From Pegoplata infirma (lineage: Eukaryota; Arthropoda; Insecta; Diptera; Anthomyiidae), in assembly GCA_963921195.1 (NCBI GenBank), contig OY992536.1, positions 96,242,550 through 96,306,549 on the forward strand: 64,000 bases of DNA, written 5' to 3'. Under the pieces are notes generated by a model that searched no databases, was not told the DNA's origin, and saw only the letters and a program-made list of their open reading frames with translations. Positions within the stretch are counted from its first letter, which is position 1. Each line of letters opens with the position of its first letter. This document shows positions 46,295-56,733 of this stretch, piece after piece. A program made the translations under genes and the position numbers.

Positions 46295-47250
46295 TAATCA
46301 GAAGGATTGTATTTCTGTAAAAGGACCATTATAAAAGTATGGGGTTTAAGCACTAGAGTCGTTTTTCTGATAATGGCTCTATTATTTTTCGTCTCCAAAG
46401 CAGGACAACTGCAGTATAAGTCCAGTACTGCAGTGGTGTGAATGACATCAATGCGTATCAAAAGCGGCAACGTCGGTAATTTGACTTAATAGCACACTAT
46501 AATTGAAGGACATAATGTGTACTGTAATCCTTCTATTAGCCTTTCTGATATTCACTATACCACTATGATACCATCCAGAGAATCTTGAATAGGCGGCATT
46601 TGGGTACAAGAGCCTCTATAAATTTTTACAAGGGCTGATTGAAGCTACATGAACAAGTAGGTTTCGGATTCTATTCACGAGAGCTTAGGTTCGATGATTG
46701 CTAGACCATTTTAGGGTTTACCAAGTAGATATGCTGGCAATAAAAGAAGTGGCTGACTGGATGTAATGTTTTGTCTACAACCGCATTCAAAATATATTTT
46801 GAGAGTCAAACAGAGTCAATGTTCTTGAAAACAACATCTGCTCTTAACTGCCGCACGTCTTTAAATGAAATGACTAAGCAATTTGACATACGAATTATAC
46901 GGTACCTGGGGCACAGGGAAATTCCAGGGGATTGCAAAGCCAATAAGTTTGCAAGACTGGGAAGTACCTTACAAGTTTTTACGGAACTGGAATGTGTTGG
47001 TATGCCTCTAGAAACTATCAAGGCAAATCTCCGACTTTGTTTCGCAGAGGAGACTAATCAGAGAAGGTCCGGAAACTTCAGAATACTTTAATCGTGCAGC
47101 TCCCTAGATCTCAGTAAAGCATTACTCTGACGAAAAAGTACCACGCAATGGCAGATAAAATGTTCTATAATTTCCAACTCCTCCTCATCCATGCACCTCT
47201 GTCAGATGTCATTTGACGGCACCTTTAGCCTCTCAGTGTGCCTTTTTTTT
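46295..47250 (+). pseudogene. LOA-like retrotransposon copy 4, RT thumb to RNase H, end inverted
   Basis: 46295-47070 follows copy 1 from about 33085 to 34030 with many deletions. Readable parts are LHEQVGFGFYS, AIKEVADW, SMFLKTTSALNCRTSLNEM, GHREIPGDCKANKFARLGS and ELECVGMPLET. In GDCKANK the RNase H catalytic Asp is Asn. 47083-47250 is the reverse complement of 34170-34320 (Cys/His C-terminus), so the 3' part is inverted. Heavily decayed. Confidence 0.75.
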
Positions 47251-48090
47251 AAGGCAGCAATAGCAGATTTTGATTTAGAGAGGACCATAAGTACGTCAAA
47301 GCAAATAAGTGACGTAGGTTTTCCAACTATACCTACTCTTTGTAGAAATTTTGTGTGATATCGTTTCATCAATATGTCTTAACAGTGTGCTTTCCAGAGG
47401 GTGTCAAAGCTAATCCATGATAGAAGGTTTTCCAACTTTATGAACCCTTTGAAGCAATTTCGTGTAATACTGTTTCATCGATAATTGGTAGCAAGTGTTC
47501 TTCTGAGATAAGGGAACTTACTGCTCAAGTTCGAGGTTTTGCTTGGCTCAGCCGTTTAGCGAATATTTATCAATATGTCAATATGTCAAACTATACGTAT
47601 GTGGAAAAACACCGAGCAGCAAAAAGTCCTATCTGCTAATTACAGTTTGTAAAAATTCAAATTAAATATCCAAAAGCAGAACTCTTTGTTTGAAATTTTT
47701 TTTTTGAATTTTATATGAAATTCGGGAGGATGTTTTGTATGCATAGTGATGGCCCGCTGATATGCCAGAGTCACACCTGTATAATACCGTTTCAAAAGGT
47801 ATTATAAAGGTATTGGCCTACATTTCGAAAAGCAACCGGTATAAACACGAAGTAACACATCAAAAAAATAGAAATTTCATCGACATTCATAATCGCTTTT
47901 AAAAATGTCCATATCTTTATTGGTTGCGGTACAATGGCCAAATACCGTTATTCCGGGTGGGTATCGATTGCCAACCTTGCCTGTAACAAAACCTGTCAGT
48001 AGCCCAATGTCAGTTTTGGTGTGATCAAGAATACTTCCATATGATAGTGGCGCGATTAGTGCTTTGGTTTTGGTAGGCCCCCCCTGAATT
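47251..48090. repeat. Local duplication and unassigned DNA
   Basis: gtaggttttccaactatacc...ttgtgtgatatcgtttcatc (47316-47378) is repeated with changes at about 47432-47500, a tandem duplication with a period near 118 bp. The rest, to 48090, has no assignable feature. Confidence 0.55.
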
Positions 48091-48099
48091 CCTTCACAA

Positions 48100-49960
48100 G
48101 TTTAAGAAGTCTGTTCTCTCTTAACTCCAAATCATCGTCAAGAAAGTGAACCACTTCACCCCACATTACGGTTCGGGTCAGGTCATAGGAGTAGCGCAGA
48201 CATACCTATCAAGCTCATCCCTCAAAACTACTTTGACTTGGGATCCAAAATAGGGTAATTTTGTTTTGCCCAGCCAGCTGTTGGTGGGTATCAAAACACT
48301 TAAGTGTCAGTTTAGGTCAAAATTCACAAGCAGACAGTGCTTGAAGTGCTGCCTGGCTATCAAAGAAGATTAAAATATAAGCACCCTTCATACTCTTTGT
48401 AAAAATACCTCTAGCGCATATTAAAATAGCCTGAATTTCAGCCTAAAAATCTACCCATTGCACTATAGGGAATTTATAAGGAATTGTTGGCCAAAAGTCC
48501 ATTTTTGATGTGTTCAAAAAAACTTTTTTCGGATGTCATTATACAGTTAACTATATAAAAGTAAGCTAGCACACATATTTTTGTACACCAACCTCTTTTA
48601 CCGCTAGTACGGAGGCGTCAAAAACAAAATTTAATTTTTTATTATTTTTTTTTTTAATTTTGGAGAACATAACTTATTACAAAATTAACGTACTTAAAAT
48701 CCTGTATTAAAATCTTTTGAAATTAATTTCAATTATCAATAGAGCAAATAAACATATTTTGTACAAAGTACAGGTTTAAAATGTTGATTTATATATTTTT
48801 TTAAATTTTCTATTTAATTAATTTTTTTCTTTTTTAAACCAAATATATTTGTGGACTGCTACTTTTTTTGCATATAATTGCATACTCCCATATCTCTATG
48901 AGGTATTGGGAAACACTTTGTGAGTAAGATGTATTCATCCGCTAAGCCATGCGGCTCCATGGGGAAAAGATATTTAGTGATGTCCGTCCGACCGTCTGTC
49001 GGTCTGACTGTCTGGGGAATGCACGATGCTGTCCAAACCAAACAAGCTAGCCACCTGATGTTTGGCACGAATATGTCTTATAGTCTTACGATGTTCAAGT
49101 TCGTAAATGGGCAAAATTGGAACATGGGAAAAAAAGCTCCCCCTTAAATAACTTAGTCTAGCTACGCAAAATCCCATATTTTACATTTTTTTGTACATTT
49201 GCTTAAAAATTAAAAACAAATACGCCACAAGAAGTTCAAAGCCATGCACTTGGACCAAAGGCATTAGGAAAATAATTTTTTTGTCCGCCCGTTTTTGTGG
49301 GCGTGGATGTAAAAATTATTGACGAAATTATATTACAAAATTGCATTAAAAACACGATTTATTAGTCCAGATCATGCCAATTTTTTATACAGAGCCTTAA
49401 AACTTACCGCCAAATAAACTTGCCAAATTTTGAGGCAATATCCCAACTTTTGGAGTTTTGGCCAGAAAATACCAGAAAATTCCCTATAGTGCATTGGTTC
49501 GGGGAACTGGTAAAAATCAGTTACCACTCCACACAGCGATGGGCAAATGTTGGACAGGTTTTCATAGCACCATATAAGTCAGTCACTGTACTTCGCCTAG
49601 TTTTACCGAAGCATTCCTCTGCAGTTTTCGTTCACCAGACTAGGGCAGCGTACGTCGTGATCGGTCTCACAATCATCTTGTAGATCCAAATAACCATTTT
49701 CGGGCTTAATAACGAGGTCACACCAACCAGACTATTCACTGCCCATAATGCCGCAATAGTCTATCTGATAGTGCCGTCCAAATGTGAATTCTAAGATTAC
49801 TCCCAGATATTAAGCCTCCTTGGAGAGTTATATAGCAGTGTTACCTGCAAAAATTGTACCTAAATTAAGATTTCTTCTCCCACTATACAGAACTATAATA
49901 GTTTTGTTAGGGTTAATGGAAAGACCCTGTGCTAAGCAACAATTAATGATCAAACGGGTG
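48100..49960 (-). pseudogene. R1/RT1-like retrotransposon relic: RT C-terminus and RNase H
   Basis: On the minus strand 49960-49492 encodes, with stops and frameshifts, GLSINPNKT(I/V), SGRRNLNLGTI, LSKEA-YLGVIL, and a TYAALVW-type segment: end of the reverse transcriptase and thumb. 48460-48100 encodes AEIQAILICARGI, KGAYILIFFDSQAALQAL, NKITLFWIPSQSSFEG: RNase H with E and D residues. The family would have PGHSG...GNE here; PSQSSFEG is degenerate. The parts are separated by the 1031-bp element at 48461. No ends found. Distinct from the LOA-like copies. Confidence 0.7.
48461..49491. mobile_element. CACTATAGGGAATT element with 5-bp duplication
   Basis: Inverted ends CACTATAGGGAATT; perfect duplication CATTG at 48456-48460 and 49492-49496. 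It sits between RT and RNase H of the R1-like relic. The 5-bp duplication and CAC start are compatible with Transib, but the rest of the heptamer does not fit well. The middle (about 48895-49150) is the conserved ...ggcacgaatatgtcttat...gggcaaaat segment of the CAAGTAAGAG foldback family, with a GTCC-type microsatellite. Confidence 0.75.
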
Positions 49961-51489
49961 ATAAGTGTTTAATGTATTTTGGCACAAATTTGTATATTAC
50001 TAAAACCCAGATGTCTAAAGTCTTTCAAATGACAATGTATGAGTGTCGTGTGTAAACTGTATGTGCTGTTTAATATCTGTTGTAGTATATGTTTGATGAT
50101 TTGGTTTAGTTGCGCATGTGTTCATGAATCTTTAAGCCTTGAGGTTGGTTTGTTGCATGTGAGTAAAATTAATGAATGGGAGCGCCCGTCTTTAGTTTTG
50201 TTTGCGTTTTTTTTTTTTCTACAACACACGACTTCTTTTTATTTTGCCAAGTTTAATTTTTTTTCTTATATTATTATTTTTTCTTTTAATTTGTGTGGCT
50301 TTGATTTCCACTTTTATTTTTATAGCAAAAAAAAGAAAAAAAAATCAACTAAAATTTAGCTTTTTATATGGACGGACAGACATTTAGTCTGATTTGCTAC
50401 AATGCATTCGCCAGCCACCAAGTGCTGCAAAGTACCAAAATCTGAATTAAAAACAAAAAAAAAAAAACATGAACACCCTCACTTCGCCGAACCACTCTTG
50501 GTCTTGGTGTATCACCTTTGTTGTCTGTATGTCTGCCATACAGCAAGCAGTATGACTTCCAGCCAGCTTGCTCTTTGACTGTGTTGATGTCTTTGCATCC
50601 GCTTTGACACTGAATGCATTTTGGTTACAATAATGTCTGCGTGGGCAGACTCATTCATAATTTTTGTTTATTTTTTTTTGTTTTTTTCTTCATTAAACTC
50701 TTTTCATTGCTGGTTGTCGTTGTTAGTTACTTAAGATTATACTTTTTTTTTTAGCAACAGAAACAAATACAGCATCAACGAAAATTGTTAACTTATTAAA
50801 GTGCACACTTATATTTTTTTCATATGTGAGGCATTCTACACAAAATGTCTCGCTACAGAAAACATGTGTGCTATTAATGTCTTTATAGGTGGTATGGATA
50901 GCCCTATATGGATTTAAGAAAATTGCGTTTTTGGTTTTTAAATTTTTGAAAAACTTAGCACAGTAAGCGGGGTTAAATATTGGAAATCTGGGTAAAGAAG
51001 GCGTGGTTAAATATTGGTTAAATATTATAGAACTTGTGTCGAGTTCCCTTGATTAAATATTTATCAAATTATAATTGAATGCACCACAATTAAAAAAAAT
51101 TTTCATTCCTGTATATTTTTTTATGGGCTATCGAATACAAATTTAAAAAAAATCGCAAAATTAATAATAAAAAAATTGGATTTTGTTCAAAAATAGCCAA
51201 CAAAATCGCCAACCCATTCATAAATCGCCAAAAAATCGCCATATCGCCAAATCAAAAATTAACCAATCAAGTTAGAAAATCGCCATATCTGAAAACCCTG
51301 CTCCTGAGTTATTTTGTGTGAATTAAAAAATAGTGGCAAAATTTTTGATAAATTTGCTTTTTTAAAAAATGGAAAATTTCAGAACGGGTTCTGAAAATGT
51401 TTCAAAAAATCGATAGCCCATACAAAAATATACAAAAATATAATTTAAAAATAATATAAAAAAGTAAAAAAGTTATAGTCGTTTAAGGC
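49961..51489. other. Possible unique DNA followed by aatcgcca repeats
   Basis: 50380-50640 and 50700-50790 are less repetitive than most of the window (ccagccaccaagtgctgcaa, cagcaagcagtatgacttcc), but show no convincing exon, splice pair or protein. 51190-51290 repeats aaatcgcca. tttcagaacgggttctgaaa at 51377-51396 recurs at 57455-57475 and about 59355. Confidence 0.35.
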
Positions 51490-52225
51490 CGACCATATAA
51501 TACCCTACATCAGAGTGTCCCGGAATATTAATGCCAAGTTCAAACATGGACCGATTTTTGTCAAATCTTGAATAAGTGTAAAAAACACCCACAAACCAAA
51601 TTTGAGTCAAATAGGCTTCTATATGTTGCCAATAAACCGATTTAACTGAATATCGGTCCTAAGTCCAATTATAATCGGATTTGGTAAGGTAATTAAAGTA
51701 CTTGTTAAACACACACAAACAAAATTTTAATTAAATATTTTATATTTTCATGAAATTTGAGAGATTTATGTGAATATCGGGAAGGTGGTTTGTATGGGGG
51801 CTACAAGAAGAACTGGTACGATTCCTTTGAAATTCCGAATGTTGATTTGTGAATAAAAAATACGTTTACCTGTCAAATTTCGATACGATATCTATTGTAA
51901 TACGGTTATTAGAATCATTTGAGCCAAAAATTAAAGGGGACCTTTGCATGGGGGCTAGGTCTAAACATGGACCGATCTTTTTCAATTTCGTCCTTGGCCC
52001 AAGAGAGGCTTAAGTTTTAAATTTCAAGTAAATTGATTAAAAATAACGACCAGTATCGTGTTTACACCGTTTACATGGACGGACATCGCTAGATCGGCTC
52101 AAAAAGTGATTCTGAGTCGATCGGTATACTTAAAAGTGGGTCTAGGACCAATATTTCAGGTAGTTACAAAAATCAGCACAAACTCATTATACCCTGTACC
52201 ACAGTGTGGTGTAGTATGGTATAAA
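51490..52225. repeat. Dispersed CCCTGTACCACAG repeat, copy 2
   Basis: Begins near accatataataccctacatc and ends near cattataccctgtaccacag...gtatggtata, which are inverted relatives. Shares collinear blocks with 23060-25410 and shows the empty site (ggttattagaatcatttgag) of the MITE at 23989. Contains a single acggacatcgct block. Non-coding. Confidence 0.7.
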
Positions 52226-52400
52226 AAGACTATTTTAATATTCAACGATGTCGTATTTTTTAAATGTCACCATTAGATAGCAGACATGTGCACGAATGCA
52301 TTTAAAAGTCGTTTTATTCTCGTTTATTCCATTCGTTTAGTTGGAAACGAATGAATAATGTATTCTATGCTTGCAATGAAAATAAAAAAACGAAAAAAGC

Positions 52401-52445
52401 GAGTACAGTATTTTAGAATTAGAAATATTCTAAAATACTGTACTC
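52401..52445. repeat. Perfect 19-bp inverted repeat, 7-nt loop
   Basis: gagtacagtattttagaat (52401-52419) and its exact complement (52427-52445). If transcribed it would fold into a stable stem. No flanking T run that would make it a terminator, and no other feature in 52226-52564 except a short (AT)n at 52482-52496. Confidence 0.8.
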
Positions 52446-52564
52446 TGAACGGAAATTGGTTACTTCCCATGTGGGGACTCTATATATATATATATGTCCT
52501 TTATTTATCTAAATATAATTAGAAATACATTTCAGAATTTCAAAAATACTTAAATAAAGTTCAG

Positions 52565-52990
52565 TGTGAACATAGGGCGTCAACAAATTCTCTCCATCTG
52601 ATTCAATCTCTGGCAATTGTTTTTGCTTGATTCCAGGATACTCGAGCTAGTAAACATTCCTGTTTGAGACATCGAACCCAGGTGTTACAGGGTCTGCCTT
52701 GGCGGCGTTGACCTTGGGGGTTCCAATCTAGGGCTGTTCGGGCAATTTCTGTAGGTGGTCTTCGCAAAATATGGCCTACCCACGTCCACTTTCGTCTACG
52801 AATTTCAATTTGCACTGGCAAGGAATTAGCCCTTTGGAGCAGGGCTTCATTTGAAATCCTATTTGGCCAATGAATATGGAAAATTTGCCTCAGGCATTTA
52901 TTTATAAAAGTTTGAATTTTTCTTGTTGTATTTTGAGTCAAGCTCCATGTAGTGCAGCCATATAGTAGTACTAACTTTACACTACAGTTA
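52565..52990 (-). pseudogene. Non-LTR retrotransposon reverse transcriptase, extreme C-terminus
   Basis: The minus strand reads SVKLVLLYGCTTW, then a 112-codon open stretch (52603-52941): TRKIQTFINKCLRQIFHIHWP, RISNEALLQRANSLP, IRRRKWTWVGHILRR, ALDWNPQGQRRQGRP, then an in-frame TGA and RWREFVDALC. This is the conserved C-terminal region after the RT domain in a large group of animal endonuclease/RT elements (RTE-like by recollection). 5' truncated, as usual for such elements; the stop marks decay. Confidence 0.75.
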
Positions 52991-53080
52991 AAAATACGGA
53001 TTTTGGTTTTTCTAGATATATTATTTCTACGCCAATTTTTAGATAGCGAAAAAAAAAAAAATTTTTTTAAACAAATGAGT

Positions 53081-53205
53081 CCAGTTTCCTACTATAAATT
53101 GGGTAAATTTCAACAAATTCAAATAATATATACTAAAAATTTCCAATAATTTTTTGGTACAACTACACATTTTGTGTAAATTTACCCAATTTATAGTAGG
53201 AAACT
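53081..53205. repeat. Inverted repeat TTTCCTACTATAAATTGGGTAAATTT
   Basis: A 26-bp arm (ttcctactataaattgggta within it) at about 53084-53109 pairs with its complement at about 53177-53202 around an AT-rich loop of about 67 bp. The interval could be a small MITE or the end of the repeat to its right. Confidence 0.7.
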
Positions 53206-54290
53206 GAAATCATTTTAATTAGAGTGTGGGTCATAACTTTTAATCAAAAAATTCCAATTCCCGGAAATTTTAAAATCCTCATATCTGGATAACTACCACC
53301 AACACGACAAAATGATGCGAAGCACTTTTGTAGCTCTTGGAACGTAGAAAAAGATCAACGAACATCAGAAAGCAATTCGAGCAATAGGTTTTGAGTTAAT
53401 TTAGTTTTTAGGACCCCATAGTTTAAACATAATTAAAACTAAAATAACCCAAAAACTACTGCTCGGATGGCTCTCAGGTATACGGTGGTCTTGTTCTACG
53501 GTCCAAGAGAAATTTTAGGGAATTCCAATTATTTAATTCAAAGTTAGGACCCACACATGTGCAGAGGTCAACTTTGTCAGTACACTGCAAAAAAAAGTCA
53601 TTACCACTTCTCAGTGGAGTGCTTTAAAACTATAACAAATGTAATGAAATACAGCAAAAATAACAAAAAACACAAGACAAAAACACACAAACATTTTTTT
53701 CTATACTCCAGAATACTATACATAGATATTCAGCTCTTAACTCATTACCTCCATACAAATGTAAGTAGATATTCAGTAGATAAGAACTACTCCAGGGAAG
53801 TAGTTGGAAGTTGTTTGAAAGCTCGGAGTACTTCTTATCTACTGAATATCTACTTACTTTTGTATGGGAGTGTCGCGGAAGGTAATGAGTTAAGAGCTGA
53901 ATATCAACTTTTAATGGAATAGAAAAGAATGCTTTTGCGTTTTTTTCTTGTGTTTTTTGTTATTTTTGTTGTATTTCATTACATTTGTTATAGTTTTAAA
54001 GCACTCCAAATAGAAGTACTTCGAACTTTTTTTGCTGGGTAGGATCACACTCGATTTTGATTTGAAATTTTGCTCCGTTTTTCTCTATCTTGTTTTGGTT
54101 TCGAGATATATATTTTTTTAAAAAGTACGGGTTTTTAAATATTTTTTTATTAAAAACATATTAAAAATATTCTACAACACCGTGTAATTTGTAGAACCAC
54201 TACTATGTTTGTCATTATAGAAGCAAATGTTTTTACATTCTAAACGTTCAAACAACAAAAAAAAGCGAAGAAACGAATATATCCGTGCAC
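53206..54290. repeat. Repeat shared with 24180-24660, split by a MITE
   Basis: aacccaaaaactactgctcg-gatggctctcaggta and ctccgtttttctctatcttg...ttcgagatat match the middle of the MITE at 23989-25062 (aactcaaaaactattaatcg, ttcgctctatctcgctta...ttcgagatat). The MITE at 53583-54039 interrupts it. Non-coding. Confidence 0.6.
53583..54039. mobile_element. 457-bp foldback MITE with TA duplication
   Basis: Ends CACTGCAAAAAAAAGT and the complement of CCCAGCAAAAAAAGTT; TA at 53581-53582 and 54040-54041. Long arms: ctttaaaactataacaaatg (53620) pairs with 53985-54003, and gtaagtagatattcagtag-ataagaa (53761) pairs with 53828-53858. A 121-codon open frame across it is an arm shadow, not a gene. Confidence 0.8.
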
Positions 54291-55745
54291 ATGTCTGTTA
54301 GATAGGCATTAAAGAAACATTTCTTCTCATATGGAAACAATCATATAGTTTCTTTGAAAGAAATGGCTGAAAATCCATTTTTGGACCCATTTTTTGAACC
54401 CCTAAATCCCCGTTATGGCCGATAAGCCAAGACACCCCAATCTTAGAATTGTCTCTTATATATATATTAGAGTTCGTTTGGTGACTATGTCACTTCATCT
54501 GTTTATCGGATATCATAATTTTTTTAAAGGATTTAGGAGAGCTAAAAAGAATGCCGGTATTTTTTTGGAAAAATTTTCACTCCTTGGGGTGGTTCAAAGC
54601 ATCTGAAAACGCGGATTTTGAGCTGATTTTTTTGCAGAGAAAAAACGGCTGAATATATTGCAAATCTGAATGCACCAGTCGATTCTACACCAAAAATTAA
54701 AATAATAGCAGTTTTTGAACTCTTAAAAAAAGTTCCAATAACCCACAACTGGGGGCGGAAAAATTGATTTTTTTAAAAAAAAATTTAAATTATTTTTTTA
54801 TTCATGCACGATGAAGAGGCAGTTTTTGCTTAAAAATTTGGTACGAAAAGCACCTTTCTATCACAAGCCATTAAAAAGTTATAAGGCTTCAAAGTTTTTT
54901 TTCTAATGTCAAAATTATAAAACACTAACCGAAATTTGAAAATTTTTTGGATGGATCCGCGGTTTCGACACTCGTTTTCGATTTTCATCTCAATGCTGAT
55001 TCCAAATCTGGTTTCCAAAATGTTTCGTAACGTCAGGTTTTTGAGATAATTGAGGTCAAAGTGCAAAAAAACGAATTTTTTGTGCATTATTGAGAGCATT
55101 TTTTGTGATGTTTTTGGATGATATTCTGGGATCATAAAACTTGTTTTCGATTAACATTTCGATGCTGATTCTGAATCTAGATTTCAAATTTTTCTATCAC
55201 GTCATATTTTCGAGAAAACTGAGGTCTAATTTCTCAAAAAAAGTGTTTTGTCCATTTTTGAGAATTGATAACTTTTTAACGGGTTGTGATAGAACGGAAA
55301 ATTTAGTACCATTTTGTCAAGCTGAGAATGCCCTTTAATTGTGCATATTTAAAAAATTAATTTAAAAATAAAATGGAAAAACCTTATATTTCCGCCATCT
55401 GTGGTGGGTTTTTGGAACTTTTTTTAAGAGTTTGAAAAATGACCTTTGTATTATTTTTTGCTGTAGAATCGACTGATGAAATCAGATTTGCGATATATTC
55501 AGCCGTTTTAGCTCTGCTGAAAAATCAGCTCAAAATTCGCGTTTTCAAATGCGTTGAACCACCCCAAGGAGCGAATATTTTTCCAAAAAAATACCGCCAT
55601 TCTTTTTAGTTCCCCTAAATCCTTCAAAAAAATGATGATATCCGCAGATCAAATTTTCAAAATTAACTCTAATATATATATGTTTTAAGTTTCATGCAAA
55701 TCGGTTCATAAGGGTTGAAATAATTCCCTTGTTGTTCCATATAGT
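54291..55745. repeat. Repeat related to 42720-42985 with a 1.2-kb insertion
   Basis: Blocks gataggcattaa, atggccgataagccaagaca, tagaattgtctct and, beyond the insertion, aagtttcatgcaaatcggtt match the right half of the foldback at 42515-42985. The insertion (54470-55669) has GAGTT...AACTC ends, TA on both sides, and is an imperfect palindrome (ctaaatccttcaaaaaaatg at 55614 pairs with its partner at about 54522-54540). Confidence 0.65.
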
Positions 55746-56733
55746 GCTATCAATACAAACTATTCAGAAATTAATGGGACACATATATTTTTTTGCTGAT
55801 CATTTGGTATGGAATGCCTCATATATTTGTTTTCATATGTGTATGTATTTATCTAAAGGATATGGTAATTTCTATGAAAACTGTTATTACTATCAGATTT
55901 TGAAATAAGTTAAATTTGTTAGAAGATGTAAAATTATTCGATTTGTGGAAAATTATTGACCGGTAATTGAAATTTGTTTCCGATTTGAAATAAATTTTGC
56001 CTATAACCCAGCAAAAATTGTATTACCTTTCTAGAGTAATTACTTTTCTTAAAAAGATAATACATTTGTTACCTTTTCATATAAATGTAATGGAAAATAT
56101 AAGAAAGGTAATAAAATTTTAGTTGGTAGTTTCGAAAATGCTTGATTTTATACGTATAAAAAGATACTAAGAACTTTATGAATTTCCTTTATTTTAAAAG
56201 TGGACACTAAATATATTTCTTTCAAATAAACAATACGTCCGTGTTTTAAATTTTCTAGAAATCGAAAATTTGCTTCAATTTTTTTATACATTTTTGTCTG
56301 TTAACATTGATTATTTCATAAAAAAATCCGAAAAAAATTTACATACCCATTTATAAATCATTCGAATTAGAAATCTCTTCAAAGTCAAATCTTACCTGAA
56401 AAGAAATTTAAATTGAAAAACAAATTAGGAAAATTATATTTTGTTAAATATATATATATTTAAATTACAGCCTTTCTAACAATTTTTTTTTTTCGATCTT
56501 GTCATGGAGACACCCATATACTTAATTTTTATTTTTAAACCAAAAACTTATAACTAAATAATTTTATATTTTTAAGATTTCTTTTTTAAAATATCCTTTC
56601 AATATAAAATTATATTATTAAATTAATTTATAAAATAATTATTTAAAAAAAATTTAATTTATTATAATGACCAAGGCAAGGGGGTCATGTAAATACATGT
56701 TTGTTGTCGTTAGCTTGAGCACAACTTAAATTA
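55746..56733. other. AT-rich stretch with one short hairpin element
   Basis: 55997-56131 contains CCCAGCAAAAATTGTATTACC and, inverted, ggtaataaaattttagttgg, a small foldback of about 130 bp with CCCAGC-type ends. The rest (56140-56733) is AT-rich with no feature. Confidence 0.45.

Noticed and set aside
50039..50359. 106-codon frame with hydrophobic stretch as a possible membrane protein
   Set aside because: T-rich DNA gives Phe/Leu/Ile-rich frames in every direction here; no signal of a gene structure.
51377..51396. TTTCAGAACGGGTTCTGAAA as a steroid-receptor or heat-shock element
   Set aside because: Half-site spacing is 2 bp rather than 3 for AGAAC palindromes, and it recurs in repeats; no promoter nearby.
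53557..53922. 121-codon frame starting MCRGQLCQ
   Set aside because: Crosses the boundary of a foldback MITE and consists of its arms; no domain.
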